From: Chara braunii
Lineage: Eukaryota; Streptophyta; Charophyceae; Charales; Characeae
DNA length: 37,492 bases
Direction of reading: 5' to 3'
NCBI GenBank assembly: GCA_003427395.1
Contig: BFEA01000668.1
Location: 323,873 to 361,364 of the forward strand
The notes under the pieces were generated by a model. It saw only the letters and a program-made list of their open reading frames with translations. It had not been told where the DNA came from and did no database searches. Positions 1 through 9,651 of this stretch are shown here, piece by piece. Position numbers and translations under genes: made by a program. Positions within the stretch are counted from its first letter, which is position 1, and every line of letters begins with the position of its first letter.

Positions 1-588
1 TGCAAGGCCTCTGTTCCAGTGGTGGTAAGAGAACCACCGGAATTAAGGCCTCGCTTGTTGGGTTGCTCCATCTATTGGTGGGGAGCGACACCTACTGGAA
101 ACCGGGTCCAGCGTCCCTCGGATACAAGTACAGAGTTCACCGGGGCTGTGGCCTTGCCAGTTCCTATCATAGAGCACCTTTTCCTCCGGGCTTCTTCGTT
201 CACCCCCTTACTTCTGGCACTCCTATTTCCTATGAACCCAGGCCCCACCTGGAACCTTGCTTGTTGTGCCCATCTATCTTTTGGCTCATTAGGCTGAACT
301 CAGTTTCAGGCGTCTACAGCCCCCTTGTCACATATTTCCTGTGCGTTAACCTAATGAGCTAGCCTAATTGACCTGAGAAAAACTTTTACAGTCCCACAAT
401 TTCTTCTTTTCTTTTCTTTTTTTCTCCGTTGAAGAACAAAAAGGCCAGGTTGTTGCAGAGGTTGGGTTCCAGACATATGGTGGTCCCAGTCATCAGTCGG
501 CCATTGGGTATCCTGACAATTATTTGTGAGACCGCCTCCCTACCCATCCTCTCATCAATTCCCACTGGCTTCACTCTTTCCCTCAAAA
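1..588. other. No gene recognised
   Basis: Only short open frames without recognisable motifs are present on either strand. A CT-rich stretch lies at about 400-425. I see no domain or RNA gene here. Confidence 0.5.
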
Positions 589-957
589 GGGACCTTTTCG
601 AGCGCGAAAATGGTCGTGGGGTTGTAGTGGTTAAGAGACTTGGTTCCTATGCCTAAGGGTGCGGGGTTCGAGGCGTGCGTGCACGGCGGGGCCTGACGCC
701 GTAAAGCACGGATCAGTAATCTACCGCGAATAGTGCCAGAACACAACACACCATCCACAGCAGCAGAACGAGCAACGGATGTGAAGACATTCCATATCTA
801 GGGCCAGGAGGTTTTAACCCCTGACAGGCACCATATACTGATCTGTCACGACGTCCAAATCCCGCCCATCGGCCGCTCTCACATCTACAGCCAACACCTC
901 CGACTGGACAGGGTTCTGCCATCTACAACCTTTTTTTTTTTTTTTTTTTTTTTTTTT
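589..957 (+). mobile_element. Candidate tRNA-derived SINE with poly-T tail
   Basis: A region resembling a tRNA-type RNA polymerase III promoter is seen: an A-box-like string GTAGTGGTTAAG at 624-635 and a B-box-like string GGTTCGAGGC at 665-674. About 260 bp of unrelated body follows and ends in 27 consecutive T (931-957). Several plant SINE families end in T-rich tails, so the layout fits. Imperfect 9-bp matches at the two edges (CCCTCAAAA at 580-588 and CCCTGAAAA at 958-966, one mismatch) could be target-site duplications. The A-box is a weak match and the family is not one I can name. The alternative is a decayed tRNA-like sequence beside a chance homopolymer. Confidence 0.4.
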
Positions 958-1850
958 CCCTGAAAAAAATCATCGCGGGTCCCGTTATAACCCGTATAAT
1001 AGCCTTTTCAACGGGATTCAACGTGGATTCAACACGCGTTGAATCTTTCAATGCGAAACCTTCGTTCAATCGATTTTCGGACACACAACCAGCTACGTAT
1101 CTCGCTTCCCCTCATCAGACCTTGTTCCACCCACACTCACCTCCTTCCTGAAGACCACCGATCACCCTCTTACCCCCTAGCGCCCTGCAACCTGACCATG
1201 GCCGCTTGAGCTCTGCTGCCCAGCAGAACCCCTCTTCACCACACACGAGCCCGCACGCAGCCTCTAACGCAGCAGCGTGACCGAATTGCCTGCGTGGGCC
1301 AGAATATCCAGGCCTTGGCTGCTTTCCTTCCTACATGGAAGTGGCAGACCCTGTGTTGCTGCGTGTGGCCTAGTCGGAAACTTCCAATAGCTTCCTATTG
1401 GGCCCCAATGCCTGCACCCAGGCCTGCGACTACAGTTGAGGGCGTGGGCCCTTAGAGCTGGGCACGGCCCGAGTCTCCAGACTTGGATCGGTTGCTGCAT
1501 TTGCACAGGACCCCAGGGTAGGTATGTCGACAGTATTGCTTTTGCATAGGCCTGTTGTGTGTATGTGCCCAGGCGCAACTGCCAAGGTCTGAGCCAATTG
1601 TACAACGCAACTTAGGGAGGCTCACGCGTGCACTCAACCAAATGTCGGGTTGCAACAGCTTGAGTACCCATATATGAAAATGTCGAGTTTTGGGCTCTAA
1701 TGAATATGCAGGCCCGCCTTCACTTAGGGTGGGCACTTGGCTTGTTGGGGGCCTTTGCCCAGAACATGTGTTTGTTTGATAAGGGCCCCGTAAGAGCTCG
1801 TTCCTCGAAGAAAGATAAGAATACCGAAAAAACATTTCGTTGTTAAACTA
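958..1850. other. No gene recognised
   Basis: Mixed-composition sequence. A 9-bp inverted repeat (GATTCAACG at 1015-1023, complement at 1037-1045) is the only structure noted. Open frames on the minus strand at 1264-1835 have no recognisable motifs and overlap one another. Confidence 0.45.
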
Positions 1851-2290
1851 AGAGGAAAAAAAATCATAAGATTTCAAATTTCGCGGAATAATTTAGTCGT
1901 TCAAAAAAGTTAATTTGCGTAAAACGAAAACAAAATTTTGTGAAAAAAAATCAATATGATTTAAAAAAAAAAATGGTGAAATAATTTCGAATAGACTTGC
2001 GATTTCCTATAATTGGTTGATTAGGGATTAAGGGTCAGAATCTATTAGTACATTGCATCGGACTTAGAGTTCAAATTGCAACCCTAATCGAATTTCGTGA
2101 AATTTGCAATTTTGAGATTCGCGGAATTCTGAAATTCGCAGAATTCTAAGAGTTGCATAATTCGAAATTCACGGAATTCCAAACTTCGTGAAATTCCGAA
2201 ATTCGTGGGATTCCAAAATTCACAGAATTCCGAAATTCATGGATTTCTAAAAGTCGCAGACTTCCTAAATTCAATTCGAATTTACGACCT
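1851..2290. repeat. AT-rich tract with degenerate AAATTCG/GGAATTC repeats
   Basis: The sequence becomes AT-rich at about 1850. From about 2088 to 2283 it consists of many degenerate short repeats built around AAATTCG, GAATTCC and GGAATTC, spaced about 10-20 bp apart. The units are imperfect, so this looks like an old minisatellite. No coding potential is seen. Confidence 0.55.
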
Positions 2291-2350
2291 AATAATACAA
2301 CTAAAAGAAAAAGAATTATCGGTTAGTTTTTTAATCAACCTATTAATCAG

Positions 2351-2406
<56 letters not shown>
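2351..2406. repeat. (TCAA)n microsatellite
   Basis: Fourteen uninterrupted tetranucleotide units (TCAA/AATC) are directly visible, with degenerate TCAA/TTAA units just upstream at 2335-2350. Confidence 0.95.
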
Positions 2407-2407
<1 letters not shown>

Positions 2408-2510
2408 TGGTCTATCAAGATGGTAACTTTGGTTGGGTAGATCCTCTTCTGAGAGGTCTGCTCCGTATACCAAACTGTCGCATGCTAATATGGTGCAGAC
2501 CAGAACCAAG

Positions 2511-2624
2511 AACCGATCTCTCATAGATGTAGTAAGGATAGCACAACAAAAGACTGAAATATCAATGAACCGATCTCTCATAGATGTAGTAACGATAGCA
2601 CAGCGAAAGACTGAAATACAAATA
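2511..2624 (+). repeat. 57-bp tandem duplication
   Basis: Two adjacent copies of a 57-bp unit (2511-2567 and 2568-2624) start with AACCGATCTCTCATAGATG and differ at a handful of positions. Because 57 is divisible by three, the plus-strand frame stays open and encodes a 19-residue motif twice (NRSLIDVV...KTEI). There is no other sign that this is a gene. Confidence 0.85.
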
Positions 2625-3569
2625 ATCAGACCCAATCAATATCGTGACACAGACTGCAACTCATCATGATTATCATCATCATCACACAATGTGAAGGGAG
2701 GTCTGGCGTTGTAACACAAGGAAGAAAGCACCAGCCTCCAGGCTACGACATGCACAGATGAGGAGGAAGAAGAGACGAAGGGGAGAAAAAGGACAGATGG
2801 CGTCAACTCAGAATGTCGTCAATACCAATCTCAAAATAGTCTCCCACAATGTCATTGCTCACATGTCATATTTGAACCTCGATGTTGCCACGTCTCAATA
2901 TCATAACTCTATCTCTCCCTCTCTCTCAAAGTCGCACGAAGAGAATGGGAGGAGGGAGAAAAAAAAGAAAGATGGACTCGAGGAGGAAGAGAGGAAGAAG
3001 ATCCCTCTCTCTCAGCTGGATGTCAGGTACTAACCTGCAAAAGGTGTCGTCTTGATGCTGGTATGAACGCACAGACGACGAAGATGGAGCGCTGGTGCCG
3101 ACAGGTATGTCCCTTGGCCTCCGGTATAGCCCAGTCCCAAACCTCTCTCCCTCTCTCTCCTTAGAGTTGCATTGCAGCTGTGCTAACTAGCACTGGAGCC
3201 TAACACTATTGTCGACTACTGAAGAGCTCCTACACAAACCTCCACGAATGCCTGCTGAGGCTGAGGCTGAGGCTGAGGCTGACCAACTATAAACAGTGTT
3301 GGTCCGGCCCCAACTGTGCCTTGAACTCAAAAAACTGACGCCTAAACTGGCGCCCAAGCTGAAGCTGGGCCTCAACGACCAGTGCCTCACAAAACGGCAC
3401 AGCCTCCAGAGTCTGGTGCCAAAACGTGCGCCAGGGCCTGTCGCCTGTCTTGGCCTATCGACCTACGGGGCCGTGACTTGACTGACACGACACAGGGCCT
3501 AATCGGTCCTAAAGTGCCCCCTNTCTGTCCCCTAGCCTATCTGGTGGGGCTTGTGGGGGTCATGTGGAC
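2625..3569. other. No gene recognised; (CTGAGG)n at 3255-3281
   Basis: Contains ATC-rich and CT-rich simple sequence and a four-and-a-half-unit CTGAGG hexamer repeat at 3255-3281. A donor-like GTATGT sits at 3105. The short open frames show no recognisable domain. Confidence 0.5.
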
Positions 3570-5020
3570 TTAGAATGTCATGTCNTCCTCTTTGATCTTA
3601 NCATAGAGGTTGGTGNTCATGGAATCAGGGATGGCTCTTGTGAAGTTGTTCAAAATCTNTTCGGGGGTCAGTCCATGATCCGGGGTCTGCAATAGCTCAT
3701 CCATCGTGGCCTTCAAGCCTGACACACTCTTCCACTTTCTAAGGTGAATGTTGTTCACTTGTCTGCGGTCCTCATGACTCTGGTCTTATCCTCAAATCGA
3801 CTGCAGATAGCATCTAAGGTATTGAGAGTCGTCCTCTGCGAGTATGCTACCACATCACGACCTCAGCCTGCCGCGTTGGCTAGCGATAGTGCGAAATCCG
3901 CAACAGCGCCACTTAGCCACGAATAAGCCATCAAAACTTTGTCTCCCTCTGGAATGAATTGCGCATATGCATACGATTCGATTGTCGATTCCCACCGATC
4001 AAAGTTTTCCTCTCTTCCCCGAATACGTGTCAGGGANCTTTACCTTAATTCTCTCTCTCTTAATCAGGCTCCCCCCTACTCCGTTGGAAGGGTCTCCTCC
4101 CCCAATGGCCTTTCCACTTCCACTCAAGGCCTTTTTCTTTAGCGATGGTACGAANTATCTTCTTTGTGNAGAACTGTTCCAGTTGCATGNCATAANAGGA
4201 GGTTTGCTCGTTCACATTGCTGAGAACTGCGACTGTAAAGTTTTTCCACTTACCCGTCTGATCTTCTTGACGGGTTTCTATTTTTTTCACAGCCTTANGG
4301 AGCACAGCGNTTTCCTNGGNGGAGTGGATCACANNGTCNGTGAGGAGGGNCAACCTAGACTCTACATCTTTCGGTTTCTCCTTNTGCGTTTGCATCCTCC
4401 TGCGCAAGGATTATCCTTCCTCTNGCAGCCTNTTNGCNTCTTCACATTCCTTTCTCTTNTGCGNCNCCAGTCTAAGCTGTATTTTGGCATCTCTCTCCAT
4501 TATCAAATATTCTCTCTCCTTGGTCATAGCAGTCTCTACAATCTTTNTAAATGTAGCAATCTTCTGCAGTCTCATCCTCAGGCCGTTGTACGTGGTAATC
4601 AAACTGCGCNGCCCGAACTTCAGGAATATCCTGATAACAACTTAGGGTNGTCTCNTAGTTGCNCTCCCCTGCTTCCTCTTCCTTCGGGAGCATATACTCC
4701 ACCATGCCTTCCTCCCCATCTTGCACCTGCAACTCCACCTTTTCCTCTTCTTCTTCAATCTTTTTCTTNTCCTCCTCCAGNTGCCTCAGCATCTTCTCCT
4801 CNAATTGTTTTGCCATTTCTTCCAACTTCTTCTTCTCCACCTCCATCTCCGTTTTCAACTCTTCCTCTCTCTTCTTTGCTTTCTCCTCCTTTTTCTCTTT
4901 CAACCGTCGGTTTATCTCTGCCTGTCCCTCCGCTGTGTATGGCTCGGTGACTCTGACAGACTTTGTGACCACGGTCATCCTAAACCCAACGGAAAAATGA
5001 ACAGTAGGAGGGGCTGCCAA
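3570..5020 (-). pseudogene. Broken gag-like gene of an LTR retrotransposon (minus strand)
   Basis: Read on the minus strand, the first part (5020 to about 4600) encodes a highly charged coiled-coil-like segment rich in E and K (for example NRRLKEKKEEKAKKREEEL). The next part (about 4600 to 4060) encodes more charged helix. The downstream part (about 4050 to 3570) encodes a stretch resembling retrotransposon Gag cores: PDTYSGKRG, then FDRWE in another frame, then LNNFTRAIPDS. The frame changes at least three times (near 4600, 4005 and 3760) and crosses in-frame stops at 4411-4413, within about 3860-3880 and near 3760. Many single Ns add uncertainty. No protease, RT or integrase follows on this strand, so it is an isolated fragment. 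Gag assembles the particle in such elements; this copy should be inactive. Confidence 0.6.
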
Positions 5021-7083
5021 ATGACAAACATGAAAAGGAGAGCAAACATCGGGTANTCATTCATGGCGAAAGATCGGCACAGGGGTAAGTATGCTCCACC
5101 TCCTCACCACGTAGATTTAACCCACAACTTCACTAATCTTAACACGTATTTCTACCTGACTTTGGGTCAGACTCCACTTGATGGGGTGACGTCTACAATT
5201 CTCGACCAGCAGTAGCCGTCACTAAGGAAATACGTGGAAATTTCACAAAAACAACAAAAGCTTCAATGAGTAGGGCTAAGGGTAGACAACACTTCACTTT
5301 GGTCTTCACGATGTCGCTCCGCCGATCTTGGTCTGCTACAGGTATGTAGATCCTGGTCCAATCTTAATTCAGCACCTTTTTCCTTCTTTTTCTCGTCGGC
5401 TACAGTGAGACGCCGATATACACACACCCGTCAGCCTTATGCTTTGCGAACTTTCTTCCACCACCGTAGGGCAATGGGTAATAGCTCCAATGCCAGTGCA
5501 ATGATCCCCACAAGATCCAACTCAAAATACCACACGCAAATTGGGAGCATTCACATAAAGAACACACAAGCTTGGGCTATGGCCATGAACAGTGCCAATT
5601 TGAAATTCCACTCAAATTACAAATAATATACAATTGTAAAAGAAAAGTTTGGGACTGCGCTCTCAACCGCTGCAACACACTCCGGTAAGTACCTGACTTT
5701 CTCCCCCTCCGATCTGCTTCTTCTCTCCCTCTCTTACTCTCTATCTGTCCACTCACATCTTTGCATTGTTCATCCCACGATGCTCCCTGCTACTGTTCCT
5801 CCCACTGCAATGTCTTGGATCTACCCGGAATGCCTTTATTGTGTGCCTCACAACAAATGGGCGGCTATGGCTGCCAAACACTTCATCTCCCTCTCCTAGC
5901 TATGGAGGTCTGCCGCAGCCAGGGCGCTAGTCTTCTTCCTCCCTTCAGCGCACTTCTATATCCAGGTCGCTAGTCCNCACAAGCTCCAGCANCACTTCCA
6001 CAATTTGTGAAATGAACAACTGACTGTCCTNCGNCACTATAGCCCAAAATATATAGTTGCAGTGGGCTGGGTGTGTCTACTTNAATTGGTATTGGCCTCC
6101 TTCGGCCTTTGCCTTGCCAAGTTGCTATTTTGGGAAAGTCCCCAACTTCCGTTGGTAGGCTGCTGCAAAATTTGGACTNTGGGGAGTGGCATGCTCCTAC
6201 AGGTACTGTACTTACTCACCCGCGACGTCTACACCTACAGACCCTAAGATATAGCTACCGGTAGGGTCTAGGGACTGCAATAATTGGGGACCCTGGAACA
6301 GGGTCTGAGGAAATTTGCATTATGAATCCATTCGAAAAGTAAATCTTTGTGGAACTCTTGTTGGTTGGGACCCAGCCTTGACTCAACTGGGACCCTTTTG
6401 GACCCGGTAGGATTGGCCCCAGGCAAGGAGGGCCCCTCAGGCCCAAATCTGTTGATGCCAGTCACCTTGCTCTACCTTGCTGGGAATCGGAGTTCATGCT
6501 TTCGGACCAAGACANTCGCCGCTTAGGGNATCTCAACTGAGACGTTTCATGNACTTTACCGCACGGTCCACCGCTTGACTCGCATCTTNGACACCACTAA
6601 ATTCTCTCTTGCATTGTGTAGTACACTTTGAATTCGATTTGTTGTGTNTTTACAGGACTGAGTCCGGCTAGGCTTGAGGGGATCTCTTACNTAGTCGGAC
6701 CAGACTGTGTTGTTGAATCAGATCTCTTGAATTGTTTTATTTTAATTTTTTATGTCTGCTCTCNAGTCCAAATGAATTGCCACTCTGGCTAGGAGTTCTA
6801 CCTTCTCTTCTAATTGCTTTTAAGTTGTTTCTTTCATNGGGTTGACAAATGACTGTACCGACACGATCGTAGACAAAAGAGAGAGGAAGGAGAGAGAGAG
6901 TACTGAGTGTCTTTCTTGAGGGTGTCAAAAAAGGTAAACGGAGTGTTCGTCCGAAGAAAAGGGCAGAGAGTACTTACCTTGAGAAAAGTGCCCAGACTTT
7001 TTTCTGACTTGCATGTGTAAGACCCCGGTAGGACTAACATAGCAACAACAATAGTAAAAACTTCGGTGAGTCTAAAGGCACAA
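5021..7083. other. No gene recognised; scattered Ns and donor-like sites
   Basis: About 2 kb with many isolated N calls and no frame with recognisable motifs. Donor-like GTAAGT or GTATGT strings occur at 5085, 5342 and 5685. GGGACC-type words recur at 6260-6420, and a GA-rich tract lies at 6882-6901. Confidence 0.45.
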
Positions 7084-7677
7084 ATGGACGTTGCAGACGC
7101 AGAGGATAAGCCACTCTTTAAGGCCCTCTTTGAGAGTGTACTGAAAAATAAGGCGAAGTTGGAGGAAGAGGCGTTAGAAGAAAAGAGGAAGGCCACTATA
7201 CAGGGCCATGAGGATGTGCTTAAAATTGTTCCCGCCTTACCAGATGAGGAGATAGAGCCACACTTAGTCGCTTACATGCAAGGACTAATCGACTGCCACA
7301 TTATGGACCCTCTCCCCGGTTTGGTCTCCCAACTGCTTGATCAGGTAACAGATTTGCGGGGAGAGGGTCCATAATGTGGCAGTCGATTAGTCCTTCCTAA
7401 ATGCCTGGATGAAGAAGGCTTACAATGACCAATTGCAGAAATTTGCAGATCTGCTTCAGGCTAATCTCAACCCCCCACTTCTGCCAAATGCACCGAATTC
7501 TGTTGCTTTGTCTACCACCTACGCCCCTCTCTTCTCTTCTCCATCCTTGAGCTTGACGAATATGGGACCTGCAACAAGTGCACATTCCACTGCTGCTGCA
7601 CAAAGTAGTGGCATAGAAAGCCTTGCAGTTGGTGCAATCCTAGTTCCAGTTCCTCCAGATCCTGGTCCTAATAATGG
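7084..7677 (+). pseudogene. Unknown protein gene, interrupted and joined to a repeat
   Basis: An ATG at 7084 opens a 96-codon frame ending at 7374: an acidic, helix-rich peptide with charged heptad-like spacing (KAKLEEEALEEKRKA). A second piece in another frame runs from 7391 (LNAWMKKAYNDQLQKFADLL, then a proline/serine/threonine-rich tail). The two pieces read like one original protein, split by the right arm of the inverted repeat at 7357-7395, which adds a stop and shifts the frame. The second frame stays open past 7678 into the hairpin-rich repeat until 7864, but that tail is repeat-derived and also present at 34 kb. I do not recognise the family; a low-complexity tail after a helical domain would fit a Gag N-terminus or a structural protein. 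No function assigned. Confidence 0.45.
7280..7395. repeat. Perfect 39-bp inverted repeat
   Basis: The left arm 7280-7318 and right arm 7357-7395 are exact reverse complements, separated by 38 bp. The left arm is part of the reading frame of the surrounding gene, while the right arm breaks that frame. The right arm is therefore the likely newer copy, as expected from a template-switch or foldback event. An assembly or library artefact cannot be excluded. Confidence 0.9.
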
Positions 7678-7751
7678 CAGGTCGTCACCTGCGACGATGC
7701 CAAAAAAGGGGGAACAGACTAGGAATAATAAGAGGATAGGGAGAAGGCGGG

Positions 7752-8933
7752 CGTCGACGGAAATTGTCGACGGAACGAAAAGAGGCAGGCGTGACGCGGG
7801 AAAGACGGAGGACGCGGCACGCGCCGGCAGGGGGTGCCCAGGGGGGAAAGAGAGAAGGAAGTAGCGGCAGTGAGGGGGGCCCAGCTAGCAGTCCAGGTTA
7901 TTCCGGACCAGCCAGACCAAGAAAAACAAAGTTCCGAGGGCCCCACGTGGAGAAATGGCTGGCCGGAGAAAATCNGAGCAAGGGGGGCNTNGAACTNGAA
8001 GTGGNGGCAGCAAAAAGNNGCCCCCTTGGACCTTGGGGGTGTCACTACTGCAGTCCGAGGTGTAACGGCCATATGCCGGCTGCAAAAACAGGCCTTGGGA
8101 AAGGTCCAACAACTAGAAAGAGGAGGAATAGTTGTTGGACACTTGTCCCAACAGTAATAAAAGGGAAAGGAGAGAAAAGGGGGAGAATGAGACAAAGGAG
8201 GAGGAAAGGGTGGAGAAAAATGTGCCGCCAGGTTCGGACTGCAGCGGTAGGGACTGACAGGTCTCAATGATGACCTCAACCCTCCTAGATCCTAGGAGGG
8301 CAGTCCGGATTGCAGAGATAAGGTCCTTAGGGCATTATCTCTGCAATACCTGAATTTAAGCAGCAAAAAAAAAAAAAAAATGCTGATGTGAGTTGGCCGA
8401 CTCTTTTTTGGGCCATAGATCTGGAATCAGATCTTGTGGAGGAGGAGATCTAGCCGTTTTTTGTGGGCTGACACAAAACGGCAAGCTCCGGAATGAGTTG
8501 GCAGCAAAATGGAGGGAAAACCAAGAGAGGAACAAGACAAAACTGCGTATTTGGCCCAGGGATTGAGCCAGATACACCAAAAAAATTAAAAATTGAAGTA
8601 AAAGGCCCAACTTTGGGGCAAGGGGAGCTTGGGGGTAGCTCAGAATAGTGGGGACCATAGATCTCAGCCAAATTCAAGGCTGAGATTGTGCCGCCACTTG
8701 GAAAAATGCAACGGCCTACCCAAAAGAGGCCTAGACCTGCAAAAAGACAAGAAAAGGGCCTCTAGGCCCTCAATTTTCAGTAAAGGCTGCATTTTGGAAA
8801 GGGGTACCCCAAAAGGCAGCTCTTTTTGAAGTAAAAGGAGGCCGGGGTAGGCCACGGGGTAGGCCACGGGGTAGTCCGAGAAGGTACCAGCCTCTCGGAT
8901 TGCATGTACCTGGCCGAAATAAGGTCCAGGTAC
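7752..8933. repeat. Series of short inverted repeats (hairpins)
   Basis: Arms read directly: 7752-7758/7766-7772 (CGTCGAC); 8104-8113/8131-8140 (GTCCAACAAC); 8281-8288/8292-8299 (CCTCCTAG, 3-nt loop); 8309-8321/8335-8347 (ATTGCAGAGATAA); 8417-8422/8429-8434 (AGATCT); 8453-8460/8475-8482 (GCCGTTTT); 8661-8669/8678-8686 (ATCTCAGCC); 8906-8913/8926-8933 (GTACCTGG). GGGCCT/AGGCCC near 8767 and the palindrome GGGGTACCCC near 8805 add to the series. Most are conserved in copy 2. Confidence 0.8.
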
Positions 8934-9465
8934 CTCCAGATAGGCCAAAACCGGAAATTTGGCCTTGGGGGCACCTCGGTCCACCTAGGGGCACTTGGAG
9001 AGGCCTAGGGGTAAGGAGGTGCACCAGTTTCAGCCTACATAAGCTGGAGGTGCAGGCTGCCACTCCCACTTGAGCATGAGAGGAGCCCATGCTGCCAAAA
9101 TGAGTCTGTGAGAGAATGCTAGTGGAATAGAGCAAGGAAGTGAAAGTCGGAGTTAGCTTGGAGCCTGGCTATGGTGATAGGACTAAGGGAGAAGGCCTAG
9201 AGGCTAGAGAGAAGCGAGGGAAGTGATCCGCCACAGCCCCCAGGCTGTGAGGTAGAAGGAGAGGCTAAAAGGGGTCCCCATAGCCCTCATAGAGGGAAGG
9301 ACTCCATAGCCTTAGAGGTAAAAACTTGCCATAACTTGAGAGGAGGAGTGAGAGGAGCAGGAGAGAGACTTGGGAGGTGGAGAAGACATACCCAAGGGGC
9401 TGAGGGCCAAGGTTGGGAATCCACTGCACAGGGACCAACAAGAGGTGAGTGGGAAGGGCGGGAGT

Positions 9466-9645
9466 TTCCCCTCCTCCTTCCTCCTTTCTCCCTCTCCTTC
9501 TTCTTCTTTTTCTTCCTCTCTTCCCCCTCCTCCCTCTTTTCTCTCTTCTTCTTCCTTCTTCTCTTCTTCCCTTCTTCCCCCCCCTCCTCCTACCCCTCCT
9601 CCCTTTCTTCATCTCCCCTTTCCTCATCCTCTTCCTCCCTCCAAA
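9466..9645. repeat. Polypyrimidine tract
   Basis: About 180 bp of almost pure C and T, with CTT and CCT runs, is present in both copies of the hairpin-rich repeat (second copy about 36142-36321). Such mirror-like tracts can form triplex DNA, but no specific role is shown. Confidence 0.85.
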
Positions 9646-9651
9646 ACTGTG

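Larger units (their letters stand above)
7678..9651 (+). repeat. Hairpin-rich repeat, copy 1
   Basis: This 1.97-kb segment is nearly the same as 34401-36327, in the same orientation. Homology starts abruptly in both at the near-palindrome CAGGTCGTCACCTG. Copy 1 has extra bases relative to copy 2, including one additional short tandem unit near 8860 and about 30 bp near 9040. The interior holds many small perfect inverted repeats (listed separately) and a long pyrimidine tract, and runs directly into the 91-bp array. No coding sequence is convincing; frames through it are stop-poor mainly because of purine or pyrimidine bias. It could be a non-autonomous mobile element, or the leader/LTR region of a large retroelement. 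Confidence 0.75.

Noticed and set aside
7960-7990. Primer-binding site at ATCNGAGC in the hairpin-rich repeat
   Set aside because: Only 7 called bases (plus one N) of the 12-base consensus match, the leading TGG is missing and no LTR edge precedes it.
7764-8279. Overlapping frames in the hairpin-rich repeat (also 34487-35077)
   Set aside because: All frames are composition-driven, differ between the two copies and cover hairpins and Ns; no motif seen.
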